This document shows positions 1 to 10,840 of a stretch of 64,000 nt of DNA, one piece after another. The position numbers were made by a program, and so were the translations under genes. The notes under the pieces were generated by a model, which was given only the letters and a program-made list of their open reading frames with translations, searched no databases and was not told the DNA's origin. Origin of the DNA: Ischnura elegans (taxonomy: Eukaryota > Arthropoda > Insecta > Odonata > Coenagrionidae); assembly GCF_921293095.1 (NCBI RefSeq), contig NC_060251.1:64931585-64995584 (forward strand). Direction: 5' to 3'. Position 1 is the stretch's first letter; every line of letters begins with the position of its first letter.

Positions 1-507
1 TGCGTCAACTGCGAGGGCACGCATCCATCGTACTCCCGAGATTGTCCCGTCATGAAAGATGAAAGGAGGATAATGGAAATAAAGACCCTGGAAAGAATCC
101 CCTACTCCGAGGCACGAATGAAATACCGGTCACAGATGGCCCCAACATTTTCAAAATCGTATTCGCAAATAGTCGCAACCACCACTAAAAAAACTACATG
201 TACCATCTCTACTCAGACTTATAATGATTTTCGCATTGAGAGCACGAAGATGCCCACACGAGAACAAAAAAAAAACAGAAAAGCAAATTAATAAAGTCAC
301 AGACAGGAAAAGTCATTCTAAGGCGGTTTCCCCTAAGAAAAACCCAAAATCTACTTCTGAGGATGGTGGGAATAAGCGGGATAAAACACCCCACCCACAT
401 CCTCTAAAGATGCACAATATGATGCCATGGAAGAAGACCTCTGTGTCTCGGACACAGAAGTGTTCCAGGCCAGGATAAAGCAGAGGAAACAGCGGTTAAA
501 ACGTTGA
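1..507 (+). pseudogene. LINE ORF1 (gag-like nucleic-acid-binding protein), C-terminal end
   Basis: The first codons carry the last CCHC knuckle (CVNCEGTHPSYSRDCP), followed by the conserved segment IMEIKTLERIPYSEAR and MAPTFSKSY, which also occurs in LINEs A and C. ORF1 of I-type LINEs coats the RNA and acts as a nucleic-acid chaperone. The reading frame stops at 289-291. A lysine-rich tail continues in another frame (224-478), and the conserved acidic end followed by a basic tail (about 409-507, ending QRLKR) is back in the first frame. So there are at least two frame disruptions, and the copy is not functional. Confidence 0.85.
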
Positions 508-582
508 TCCTCCGCTCACTGTGTACATACGTACATTTCCAGATTTTAACCTATTTATTTATTTATTTTAACAATTTAAACC

Positions 583-3500
583 ATGTATTTTATTCTACAA
601 TGGAATATGAATGGTTTTTATAGGCACAAGGAGGAGCTGGTTGTTTTAATTAGAGACTATAACTCCGTCTGCATCTGCCTGCTAGAGACGCATTTTAAGC
701 TGACAGACAAGACCGTTTTAAAAGGTTTTAATTTTTTTAGACTTGACGACACCAGTGGTCAGCGAGCCCAGGGTGGAGTGGCAATTGCTATTCGGGAGGC
801 CCTATACACCTCACGAGTGCAATTGAACACTCCGCTGCAGGCAATTGCAGTGACAGTACACGCACCCGAGGCAATTACTCTCTGCAACGTATATCTGCCG
901 GAAGGTGCACCTGTGAGTCGAGTTAACTTAGAATCCCTCGTCCGCCAGCTACCTCGACCCTATATTTTAATGGGTGACTTCAACGCACACGACACCCTAT
1001 GGGGTAGCACAAGAACTCAGTGCAATCAAAGGGGACACATAGTTACAAATTTTATCAATGACCTTAACTTGTTTTTACTAAACACCGGTGAAAAAACTCG
1101 ATTCAACAGCTTCAAAGGTACCTTCTCGTATATCGACTTAAGTATTTCGACGGGTGGCCTAATGCGTAGGCTTGAGTGGTCCCTACATAAAGATTTATGC
1201 GGTAGCGATCACTACCCTATTTTAATTACTAAAGGTGGCGATTTTATCCACCGTTCAACTCAACCAAGCAGTTGGGTTATCCGCAAGGCCAATTGGTCTC
1301 TTTTTTAAAGAAAATTTTATTTTAACCACGACGACAATGTGCATGGTGTGAGGAACATAAAAGTACTCACAGATAACATTCTAGAAGCCGCAAATTCCAC
1401 CGTACCCCGTTCTAAATGCAAATCTCACAGGCCCACAGTCCCTTGGTGGAACGAGGAGTGCGCAAAAGCTATACAGGTGCGAAAGAGGGCACTCCGAATA
1501 TTTAGCAAATATCCTACGGCGACAAATCTCACCGCCTTCCGGCGCCTCAGAGCGAAAGCTCGGCAAGTGGTTAGGGAGGCCAAGAAAGCTTCATGGGAGG
1601 AGTTTGTGTGTTTTTTATAAACCACAGGACTCCCATATCCGACATATGGAGAAAGGTTAAAAGCATCTCTGGCTCTAACCACAACCTTGCAGTTTCATCC
1701 CTGAAGGAGACTGACCGAGTCTTGACGACACCTCCCGAAATAAGCGAGTGCTTCGGACGTCGACTTGCGTAGACGAGTTGTAACGGCAGCTACGACGAAC
1801 CATTTAGGACACTGAAAGAACAGAATGAGACGATACCTCTTACCTTTAACCCGAGAGACTCTGGCGAGGTTTACAACGACCCCTTTTCTCTGTGGGAGTT
1901 GACCTCCGCCATCCTCGAATCCCGTGACGGCTCACCAGGAATAGATACGGTGCATAACGCTTTTCTAAGAAATCTTCCCAAAGAAGCACTCCCCCATATG
2001 CTGCGATCCCTTAACCAAATATGGTCAGAGGGTAGCTTTCCAGACCCTTGGAGGGAGTCCATAGTCGTACCCATCCTTAAACAAGGAAAAGATGGATCGG
2101 ACCCGAACAACTATAGACCGATATCTCTCACCAGCTGCGTATGCAAGGTGATGGAAATAATGGTAAACCGTCGTCTCGTTTGGTGATTGGAGCGGCGGAA
2201 CCTTCTTTCGGATATCCAGTGCGGCTTTCGACGAGGTAGGTCAACCTCCGACCATCTCGTCAGGACTGACAATTTCATTCAGGAAGCATTTCTCTTCCGG
2301 CAAAACGTAATTGGCGTGTTCTTCGACTTAGAGAAAGCGTATGACCGTGTTTGGCGGTACAAAATTCTGAAGACACTTGATAAATGGGGGTTTAAAGGAA
2401 ATCTACCTATTTTCATTAAACATTTTCTGTATGCCCGAGTTTTCAAAGTTAGAATAGGTGAATATCTATCTACCTTATATCCACAAGAAAATGGAGTACC
2501 CCAGGGATCCGTACTGAGCGTGACCCTATTTGCCATTGCGATAAACGATGTGGCCGAATGTATCCGCTCCCCAGTTATGGGCTCCTTGTTTGTTGATGAC
2601 CTCGCTATTTTCTGCAGGTCATCAAAATTAACGAATGCCTCTAGGCTGATCCAGCTGACTCTGAATAAGCTCTCCGTTTGGTCTCAGAGGAATGGATTCC
2701 GTTTCTCTACTGAGAAAACGAAATGCATTCACTTTTACCGAGGACGGGGTGTACAAGCCCCACCGTCCCTATATCTCAATGGTAATGAGCTTCCTTACGT
2801 TGAGAACGCGCGATTTCTGGGTATGACATTGGACCGGCGCCTGAATTGGCGCGAACATTTCCGAACTCTAAGAGACAATTGCTTCAAAGTTCTGAACATT
2901 TTACGGTTTCTGTCACATTCGACATGGGGCGCGGATTGTACCTCAATGCTAATGCTGTATCGAGCATTAGTATGTTCAAGGCTAGACTACGGATCGATTG
3001 TGTACCTTCTCATCCGCCCGTGAGACCTACATGAAACCGGTCTCGACGGTTCATAATACTGGACTGCGTTTAGCAACCGGTGCCTTCAGGACCTCCCCTG
3101 TCTTGAGCATTTACGCCGATACAGGAGAGCCTCCCCTAATCAATCGCAGAGAGACGTTGATGTGCAATTATGCCACAAAAATTTTATCCGCGCCGAACCA
3201 CCCCTGTTTTAACATTATTTCTCACCCACTGCTTTTAGACCTTTTTAACCGAAAGACAAGATCCACTAAACCTCTAAGTGTTCGCTTCAGAAACCTAATC
3301 GCAGAACGCAATTTTACCTTGCCCGCCACGTACCCCACTGGGTACAGTAACGTGCCGCCGTGGTTAATTCCCCGGCCAGCTTTGAGACTTGATCTTACTC
3401 GTTGCTCTAAATCTACTACTATGCCGGGAGAATACCAACAACTTTTTAAGGAATTCCGCGCCGAAAACTCCGAATTTACGTTCGTACACACTGACGGTTC

Positions 3501-4290
3501 CAAATCGGATACCGCCTGTGGGTGCGCTGTCGTATCCCCATATCATGGAGTCCTTAAGGCAAAATTGCATCCGTACTGTTCCATTTTTGCGGCTGAGCTC
3601 CCTGCCATTAGGATTGCTCTCCGATCCATTAAAAACAGTGTTGCGTCATTTATGATCTGCACAGATTCATACAGTGCTCTCCAATCCATATCTCTTTATT
3701 CTCCTTATCACCCCATTGTTCAGGACATACACAGAACTCTGTTATCCCTGAGTAAAAAAGGGACCACTATAAGCTTCGCTTGGGTCCCTGGACATGTGGG
3801 CATACCAGGGAATGAGAAAGCAGACTCTGCAGCCAAAGATGCGCTCAGGTCTCCGGATACAGATTTTCAGTTAATGCCAGCGGAAGATTTAGGGAATGCC
3901 ATGAGGGATATGATTAGACAAAATTGGAAGACGCAATGGCTCGAAATCCAAAATAACAAACTTCGGGAAATAAAGCCCGTAATAACTGCGTGGCAGACCT
4001 CTATAAGAAATGTCCGCAGGGAGGAAGTGGTTTTAACACGCTTAAGAATTGGTCACTGCTTATTAACCCATTCATACCTCTTCACCGAAGAGAGAATACA
4101 GCCCCAATGCTTAAATTGCGATTGTCCACTAACAGTGCGACATATCCTGACGGACTGTGCAAGATATCGTACTGCACGGGTGAATCACAACCTCGGAGTC
4201 AACCTAGCTGAGGTACTAGGAGACACTCCCGAAAACATTTCCCGACTGATAGCATTCCTACACTCAACTCGACTTTTCAATAAAATATAA
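583..4290 (+). pseudogene. LINE ORF2 (endonuclease-RT-RNase H), copy 1
   Basis: The start is the ATG at 583 (MYFILQWNMNGF, the usual APE-endonuclease opening of I-type ORF2). Endonuclease motifs GDFNAHDTLWGS (about 970-1010) and GSDHYPI are visible. The RT has NNYRPISLTSC, GFRRGRST, FFDLEKAYDRVW, GVPQGSVLS and the catalytic FVDDL (about 2590). RNase H has HTDGSK, AAELPAIRIAL, CTDSYSAL and VPGHVGIPGNEKAD (3480-3840), followed by a C-terminal cysteine/histidine motif (CLNCDCPLTVRHILTDC). Expected length is about 1235 residues. Lesions seen: stops at 1306, 1770 and 2184, a 1-bp insertion near 1613 and a small insertion near 3006. The RNase H part (2998-4290) is fully open. Confidence 0.9.
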
Positions 4291-4339
4291 ATGATACCTC
4301 TTGTAAATTATTGACACGTTAATTTCAGAACAGGCCTAA

Positions 4340-4426
4340 TCCCCTTTATCAATACCAGTCAGTGAGTGGTGCAAAATGGCCTTAGCCGACGACGCACCCT
4401 ATAAAAGAAACACTACTACTACTACA
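4340..4426 (+). other. LINE 3' terminal motif with GGTGC/GCACC stem
   Basis: The 3' end reads GTGGTGCAAAATGGCC, then CTTAGCCGACGAC, then GCACCC and an ACTACT tail. GGTGC can pair with GCACC to form a small hairpin just before the tail. The same arrangement ends LINEs A, C and D. Many LINE reverse transcriptases recognise a 3' structure, so this is a candidate recognition element; that role is inference. Confidence 0.55.
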
Positions 4427-4430
4427 ATGG

Positions 4431-4576
4431 CTTGCTGCCGCGAATGTATTACGCGGGTAGAATAAAAACCTTCACGGTATGAAGAATAGGTAGCTAACTA
4501 GACTAACCACAGTGGGGTCATAATATCTACCTAGCTCGCGAAGGAGAAGGATTGCAAGGCAGACAGCATATGATCA
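4431..4576. other. no gene seen
   Basis: Short stretch between the LINE tail and the pogo-like relic. It is probably the remaining 3' flank of the DNA transposon. No terminal repeat was recognised. Confidence 0.4.
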
Positions 4577-5845
4577 TCACAATGACAATGCCTCTGACAA
4601 GGTTACACGATAATTAAATAACTCTGAGAGTTCAGTAGATCTGCCAACGTTTTGTCCTAGGTCTATTTGAGGATTGGTGTGGTTCCTCTTCCTAGCTTGT
4701 AGAAGGGTTTCCATGTTGAGCGTCTCCTCTGATGACGGTGCTAAATCTGCAGCAGTGAAAACATTTCTATCACATGGAAACAATCCGGTAGTTTTAAAAC
4801 CTTTTATGGCTATAGACCCCTATACAGTCTGACAAGTCAAGTAAGCTTTTCCCAAAAGCTCTGCAATTTCGTAAGGTCCCACACGTTTTTGACCATGCCG
4901 AATAAAAAGACGTATTTCTTCGCTGTAGTGGTGTGTTAGAGGCCCCAGGAATGACTTGTCTAACGGTTGCAACTTATGTGACGTGTGTGGGGGCAAACTT
5001 ATGATTGATATAAAGTTATCCCTTGCAAGATTCACAATATCAATGTTTTTCGTATGCGAGTTGTGACTATCAAGAATCAGAAGCACTGGATCTTCTTCTG
5101 TGGGTTTAGTTTTCTCGATAAAATGACGTAGCCAATCAGTAAATAAGTTAGACTGAATCCACCCTGATGGGTGGCACCTAGCAATGGCTCTTGGCGGAGC
5201 ACCCTTCATTAAAAGATCTGAAGATATTCTTCCGTGGAAAAATTAACAAGGGCGAAATGAAGGTGCCCCCTGCACTCATGCAGCAGATGACAGTCACAAG
5301 AGAACCTCTTTCAGCTGAGCTTGTCTATTTCCCCGTAGACCAATAACTCTGGGGATTTTGCTTTGGACCACTGAGATTCCCGTCTCATCCACATTAAAAA
5401 CTTTGTCGGCAGGGTAGTTGTGTTTACTATACTCAGCTTCTAAGATGTCAAAGAAATTGTTTACCGCCTCTTTGTTTAATCCATTTGCCCTCGAAAATGA
5501 AGTGGATGAAGGTTTCAATACTGATAACACATCCTTGTGCCGCCTCATGAAGTGGTCAAACCACGCCCTACCAGCTAACCCCTCTCTTGAGAATGGATTT
5601 TTGATTCCGTCTCTTTCACAAAGTTGGTATGCTATTCTGCGAACGTCTTGCCTGGTAAGGCCGTAAAATTTGCTCTCCATAAGTAGCAGGTACTCAACAA
5701 GTTCCTTTTCCAACTCATCTCCCATTATAGTCTTCCTTCCCAGGCGAGTGGAAGCTGCTTCTTCCGGTGGTTTATCAACTCGAGCAAGCCTTTGCAGAGT
5801 CGGTCTTGGGACAGAAAATGTCTTCGAAGCCTTTTTCAAGCCCAT
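4577..5845 (-). pseudogene. pogo/Tigger-like (Tc1/mariner superfamily) transposase relic
   Basis: The translation starts at the ATG at 5845 and shows the end of a psq-type helix-turn-helix (SVPRPTLQRLAR), a CENPB-type DNA-binding block (FSREGLAGRAWFDHFMRRHK) and a DDE_1 catalytic domain with VFNVDETGI (first Asp) and LLILDSHNSHT (second Asp). It ends with GFKTTGLFPCDRNVF, typical of the C-terminus in this family. The frame is lost near 5300 and regained near 5222, with the missing part readable in the alternative frame (LVTVICCMSAGGTF). An in-frame TAG follows LTCQTV near 4820. So there are three or more lesions and no function. Reading further upstream runs into the minisatellite and is not credible. 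Terminal inverted repeats were not found. Confidence 0.85.
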
Positions 5846-5982
5846 TAGTAGTAATAAGGGCGCTTGAGCACGATTTCCCCCTCCCCCTCCCCGCAAGTAG
5901 GGCGCTTGAGCCAGGTTCCCTCCCCCATCTGGGAGGTCTACCCACTCCACTACTAGTCTTTGGGGGTGGTTGAGGCATGTTT

Positions 5983-6546
5983 CCTTACCCCTTCCACCCC
6001 AAGTAGGGCGGTTGAGCACGATTTCCCCCTCCCTCTTAGCTCTACGCAACCCAAGTCTTTGGGGCGGTTGAGCATAGTCTGTATTTTCGCGGGAGAGTTT
6101 CCCCCGCCCCTTTCCTATGCCTTACCCCTTCCACCCCAAGTAGGGCGGTTGAGCACGATTTCCCACTCCCTCTTAGCTCTACGCAGCCCAGGTCTTTGGG
6201 GCGGTTGAGCATAGTCTGTATTTTCGCGGTAGAGTTTCCCCCGCCTCTTTCCTATGCCTTACCCCTTCCACCCCAAGTAGGGCCCTAGAGCAGAGTTCCT
6301 CGTGCGAGGGCGTTTGAGGCCTACGCAGCCCAAGTCTTTGGGGCGGTTGAGCAGAGTCTTTGTATTTTCGCGGGAGAGTTTCCCCCCGCCCCTTTCCTAT
6401 GCCTTACCCCTTCCACCGCAGGTAGGGCCCTTGAGCAGAGTTCCATGTGCGAGGGCGTTTGAGGCCCGTGCAGCCCAAGTCTTTGGGCGTGGTTGAGCAG
6501 AGTCCAGCAGTGCTAATGACTTGGGTTTCCCCCTTTCCTATAGGGC
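5983..6546. repeat. minisatellite, 137-145 bp period
   Basis: The phrase CCTTACCCCTTCCACC recurs at 5983, 6120, 6257 and 6402, giving periods of 137, 137 and 145 bp. Each unit also contains AGTCTTTGGGGCGGTTGAGC and a TTTTCGCGGGAGAGTTTCCCC segment. A more degenerate unit precedes it (about 5860-5980). The open frames across it only reflect base composition (proline- and glycine-rich translations on both strands), so I do not treat them as coding. It directly abuts the N-terminal end of the pogo-like relic. Confidence 0.9.
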
Positions 6547-7256
6547 GATATAGCCAGGTTTACGTGTTTCGCATGTGAGGTCCCTTCTCTTCACGACGAT
6601 AGACGCTAGTTGAGGTTTATTTCGAAAGAGTGTTGAGTCGGGTCCCCACTCCTTTTCTTTTGGAGAAATAGGCAATTTGGCATGCATCCTTGGCGAGGTT
6701 TGAAATTGTCAACCCCCTCCCTCGTGACGTCGACAGTTATGATGAAGGATACAGAAATGGTACTTAATTTCAGGATCTTGGTCGGAAGATGAGTGGTCAA
6801 TTTAAATAAGAATCCAAGTTCTGGCACAATCAAGTACACAATAGTGCACTGTAATTTATTGGCGTCAAAAAATTTACATCAACAGACAAAAACATAAAAT
6901 TTCATCAATTCACACAAATTGAAAACATTTAAATAAATTTACCGAATAAAAAACTAGTGTCAATAAAAAAAATTTAATACATGTGTTATACAACAACTAG
7001 ATAAATATTGAGAAGGTCAAAATATATTTTAGCGTGTACATTTGTGTAATAGTTTGCAAATATAATACAATCACAGGTCTCGCATTAAAATTTTAAATAA
7101 CTGATATTGTTTAAATGGCTAATATATAGGTAGGCAATTGTCCAACAATGGCGCAATATAAACGGTCAACGCAATCGTCACAAACACATACAAAATCGCT
7201 CATGACATCGTCCCACATATCACCCGCGAACCAATCATCCGGTAGGCTCGGTAATT
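6547..7256. other. no gene seen; possible 3' UTR of the minus-strand gene
   Basis: The second half is AT-rich. A minus-strand AATAAA (TTTATT at about 6857) could serve as polyadenylation signal for the gene starting at 7257. Nothing else is supported. Confidence 0.3.
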
Positions 7257-7943
7257 CTAATTCACTCGTTTCACTTTCATTTGAGTTCTCACAATCTTGT
7301 TTTCGTGTACATGGAAGATTGCTTTTGACCTGGGGGGTCTTGTCGTACCTTCATCAGCAGCCTGTGCATCATCCTTAACTTCCACAATCACAGTGGATGT
7401 CGTCGAATCGCAGTCACTGTCTCCCTCGTCCTCCGGTCTCCGTATTTTTGGAGACCAAAACGAAGGTGGAAAATGCTTTTCCACGGCTTCAGATACACGT
7501 GTTGCAGAATAAGCTTCCTCTTGTTCAGATTCTGCAGAGTCTAGAGTGATCACTTTCACCTTAAATAAATTTAAAAAAACGAATTAGCCAACCAGCGCAA
7601 CTCTCGATAGTATTATGTTCGCTGAGTAGTGAATGAGAGAGAGAGAGATAGATGGAAATAAAAAATAAAAAAGGAATACTTACATTTTCTCTAGCCAAAG
7701 GTCGTTTGCGCCTCAGCGTTAGCGACAATCTGCCCCTTTTCCTCTTTATAGGCGCTCTTTCTTCAAAATCTGAATCATCTGAATATATTGAAACAGTTTT
7801 CACCTGGAAAAAGTTTTATAATTATAATATGTGTGGGTTGATGTAAAGAACATTGCCTAAGGAATGACAAACAGAAATAAAACATTGTAACCCACCTTTG
7901 TCCATTCATCCATAGCGTAAGCAACAAACTTCCTCTTCGCGTC
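7257..7943 (-). CDS. Unknown small spliced gene, charged protein
   Basis: Three minus-strand exons can be read in one phase-0 chain: about 7943-7896, 7803-7684 and 7559-7257 (stop). The junctions have good splice sites: donor AAG/GTGGGT at 7895, acceptor TTTTTCCAG/G at 7804, donor AAT/GTAAGT at 7683 and acceptor TTTAAG/G at 7560. The middle exon is exactly 40 codons. The product has an acidic patch (SIYSDDSDFEE), a very basic patch (IKRKRGRLSLTLRRKRP) and a serine/glutamate-rich tail with VIVEVKDD. No domain was recognised. The first exon and start codon are not resolved; an acceptor before GACGCG at 7943 is plausible. It could be a host gene or part of a larger mobile element with the plus-strand ORF at 8509. 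That three-exon phase consistency makes chance unlikely but does not prove expression. Confidence 0.5.
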
Positions 7944-8477
7944 CTGTACTTGGAATAATGTTATTGGCCACAAGAAAGTCTACGGCGATTGGCCCTTCTA
8001 CGAGTATGTCCTGGAAGAGTGACAGCCATGGAATATATTGCAGTCGATCCCCCAACCCTCAAAGTCACCATATCCAATAGTATTGTTGGGAATAGGAAAA
8101 GGGGTGTAGGGTGAAGGTAGTTTGTGCATTGATTCGCTGTTTTTAGGGAAATTCCATATTCTAGGGGGAGGATTGGACGGTAGATGGTAGCCACGCCTGT
8201 GCGGGGGAGGAAGTTGGGTTTGGGGGGTGGATGGTTTGACTGGGCAAGGGGTGACGCTAACATCTTTCATCATACCTTTGTAATCCCTCGTGGTGACCAG
8301 TGGAATTTTCCCCCGACCTGCATCAACTTGTTTGCTTTGCTTAGCGTTGAAGGACTCTGTCTGTGTGACTGTGTGTGTGTGGAGAGCATCCTTTGCTAGA
8401 GAATCCTGTTTCTTGACGGCGTTGGAGTGTGACGTGCTGTAGCAGATTATTTGTCATCTAGCCCAGCTGAAACTACG
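7944..8477. other. Inter-gene region with GT-rich tract
   Basis: Lies between a minus-strand and a plus-strand gene, so it would hold both 5' ends if both are real. A short TGTGTGACTGTGTGTGTGTG tract lies at about 8358-8377. Overlapping minus-strand ORFs (7961-8273) are proline-rich and have no coding signature that I trust. Confidence 0.3.
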
Positions 8478-8508
8478 ATGGACGGCATATTTACGCTAGT
8501 TCCTGCTA

Positions 8509-9303
8509 ATGAAATCCTTAACGGGTTTTTTTGCGGGGGCATTTGGAACGAAAGAGTTGCTGATGAGTGCACATAAGGGTTTGATTCATCGTATAACTGT
8601 TTTGGGTGATATTGTTGATGAAAATAATTTGCTATTGTTTTTGAATGCGGTGAATAAAGTTTCGAGGCATTCTGGTGTCAATTATAATTTCCCGCGAAAT
8701 GTAAACGCGGTAAATGAAAGGGGTAATTCTGTCACGGTGCCGTCTCCTGGTTTTCCTGTGCTTCACGCCTTAAATGGTGGTGGTGAATGGCAGGTGTTGG
8801 GTAGTAATTCTCTCGATACGGGGAGGGTAGAAGTGGTCCAGGACGCTCATTCTGGTTTAGGTAGAGAGATCGGGGGTGGAAGGGGAAATGATTTCGTGGG
8901 TGTGCCTCCAGGTTTTCCCGCGAATGATCATACGAATTTGAATGGTGTATGGCGGATGGTGGGTAACCAAACTCTACACACGGGGAGGGTAGAAGTGGTC
9001 CAAGACACTCTTCCTGGTTTAGGTAGGGAAAGTGGGGGTGGAAGGGGAGTTAATATCGAGGGGGCCGCCCCCGGTTTACTCGCGAATGATGATGAAATAT
9101 TCCAAGATTCACTCCTATGCTGTTCTCAGACTTTAGAAAATGCTCTTAATGATTTGCTTCCCTCAGATTCACAACCCTTTCCCCATAACCTTGACGATGC
9201 CCTTGTAGAAGCTTTTATGGGGGATGTACCCCCCGAAATTGAGGGCCAGAGAAACCTACAAGAGCAGAATGGGAATCAATGGCTGATTCAATTCGAATCT
9301 CAG
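8509..9303 (+). CDS. Unknown repeat-containing ORF, first part (split by LINE A)
   Basis: Open for 265 codons up to the LINE insertion point. The frame then resumes in exactly the right phase at 14753. The protein starts hydrophobic (MKSLTGFFAGAFGTKELL), then is glycine/asparagine-rich with a repeated segment (GRVEVVQD, then GLGRE, GGGRG, PPGFPAND) of 54 residues. It ends acidic (NLDDALVEAFMGDVPPEIE). An upstream ATG at 8478 opens a different frame (MDGIFTLVPANEILNGFF) and runs into this one at the T/G-run near 8530, so a small frame change or another start is possible. No known domain. The reading frame is lost only because of the inserted LINE, which adds a stop at 9325. Confidence 0.45.
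8656..9141 (+). repeat. In-frame tandem repeat, 162-bp unit
   Basis: The phrase CGGGGAGGGTAGAAGTGGTC occurs at 8819 and 8981, a spacing of 162 bp (54 codons). A third, weaker and partial unit precedes it (VPSPGFPVLH aligned with VPPGFPANDH). The length divisible by three and the preserved protein motif suggest that the repeat expanded inside a coding sequence. Confidence 0.75.
9293..9303 (+). repeat. Target-site duplication, left (LINE A)
   Basis: TCGAATCTCAG occurs here immediately before the LINE 5' end and again at 14742-14752 immediately after its 3' tail. The first T is ambiguous because the tail ends in T, so the duplication is 10-11 bp, a normal size for target-primed insertion. Confidence 0.9.
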
Positions 9304-9587
9304 CCCCTTACGGGAGGAAGAGGGTGATCTCTTCCTTTGGGGAGTCGCGCCCCCACGGACCCGAGCCCACCGAGGAGACAAGCTCGTTAAAAAACCCCGT
9401 CGCTCGCTCGGATAGTGTCCGGAGGGCCCCCATGCTGAAGCTTCTAACCCGAAAGAGACCCCCTTTCGAAGGTTACTATATCCTTTGGGTAGCCCTGGCG
9501 ACCACACCGGTTCTCGGTGTGGCGTCCCGAATGTGTGGTTCCGTGGTGGGTGGGGAGCCCAGGGGACGAATTTTTCTTTACGCATTC

Positions 9588-10780
9588 ATGGAGAATATCA
9601 GTCTTCCTCCAACAAAAAGATCCCGTCCGGAAACGGGCGGGGGAGTAAATACAAATTCCGCTTGCCGCAGATTTCTTGTGATGAAATGTGTTAGCGAAGG
9701 GTAGACCCTTACTAAGGTGTCTCCTTTCTTAATACGCAGAGTCCTTTCAGCAATGGTGACTGGTGACCTAAAATCCGCCAAAAAATTAAGAGACGGAACG
9801 CTTCTAATACAGACAACAAACGAAGCACAAAGCGAAAAATTACTCGCATTAGAGAAATTTAATAATATCCCTGTCAAGGTTCAAGTACACCGCACCCTTA
9901 ACACTTGCCGGGGTGTAATCAGCAACTATGACCTCCTCTATGTGTCCGATGATGAAATTAAGACGGAGATGGCTTCACAAGGCGCAATAGACTGTCGCCG
10001 ATTAAAAATTAAAAGGAACGGCGAGCTGATAAATAGCACCTCTGTAATCCTAACATTCTCACGCGACACACTTCCCGAAAAGGTATATGTGGGCTACGAA
10101 TCTGTGTCAGTCCGACCATTCATCCCCAGTCCTATGCGATGCTTCCAATGCCAGCGTTTCGGCCACATCGCAACAAGATGCCAGGGCAAGGCCACCTGCC
10201 CACGCTGTGGCAAAGATAAACATGACGGTGATTTCTGCACCTCAGATCCATCCTGCGTCAATTGCGAGGGTACTCACCCAGTGTACGCCCGTGACTGTCC
10301 CAAAATGATGGAAGACAAGAAAATCATGGAAATCAAGACTGTGGAGAAGTTACCCTATTTTGAAGCCCGCAAAAAATTCAGAACGTTAATGGCACCTACC
10401 TTTTCAAGATCGTACGCTGCAGTAGTAGACACCTCAGTTAATAATAATAATAACAATGTAAGTCAAGGAAACAAAAAGAACGTGAAAGAGAACAAAGCAA
10501 CGGACAACAGCAACAACCAAGACAAACCAGATAAGGCTATTAAACCGGTAACAAAGAACAGTCGGACAGAAAAAAAATGACGCCGTGTTGGATTCTTCGA
10601 AGAAGAACCCCAACTCAGGCACCACTGGGGCCACGCTAAACAAGCGTGGGAAGTCCCAATCCCCCGGTCCATCTGGTAAGGCTTACACATAGCCTACCAG
10701 AGTCCATGGATGAAGACGATATCTCGGAGTCAGAGATAAACCGAGCGAAGGCTAAGGAGAAGAGACGCTCTAAGCGTTGA
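9588..10780 (+). pseudogene. LINE A ORF1 (CCHC-knuckle nucleic-acid-binding protein)
   Basis: The start ATG at 9588 gives MENISLPPTKRSRPETGGG, matching the N-terminus of ORF1 in LINE B. The conserved core (KKLRDGTLLI, HRTLNTCRGVIS, DLLYV) precedes SVRPFIPSPMRCFQCQRFGH and three CCHC-type knuckles (about 10135-10310). An in-frame TAG lies at 9700-9702. The tail shifts frame after EKK near 10577 and again near 10690, where PESMDEDDISESEINRAK ends at the TGA at 10778. Expected length is about 398 residues. Non-functional, but most of the protein is readable. Confidence 0.9.
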
Positions 10781-10840
10781 GTCTCCCTCTAGCCTAGTGA
10801 CCCAGTTTTAGTTTATATATTTAACTTATTCCCTATTTTA

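Larger units (their letters stand above)
1..4426 (+). mobile_element. I-clade LINE copy 1 (5' end outside window)
   Basis: Non-LTR retrotransposon cut by the left window edge. It holds the end of ORF1, a short linker rich in TTTA repeats, a nearly full ORF2 (endonuclease, reverse transcriptase, RNase H) and a 3' UTR ending in CACTACTACTACTACA. An RNase H domain inside ORF2 plus a CCHC-knuckle ORF1 places it in the I group. It is nearly identical to LINE D at 21552-28064 over ORF2 and the 3' UTR, so both belong to one recently active subfamily. The 3' end lies in or next to the pogo-like relic that follows. The target duplication cannot be assessed because the 5' end is missing. Confidence 0.9.

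Noticed and set aside
1381-3570. Minus-strand ORFs antisense to LINE ORF2 (also at 9256-9585, 15883-16309, 25032-25604, 26867-27215)
   Set aside because: They repeat at the same place in each LINE copy because the sense strand is coding. Shadows.
5294-6049. Extended N-terminus of the pogo-like protein into 5846-6049
   Set aside because: That part translates the minisatellite (Pro/Gly/Arg repeats) and has no family resemblance. The ATG at 5845 is the credible limit.
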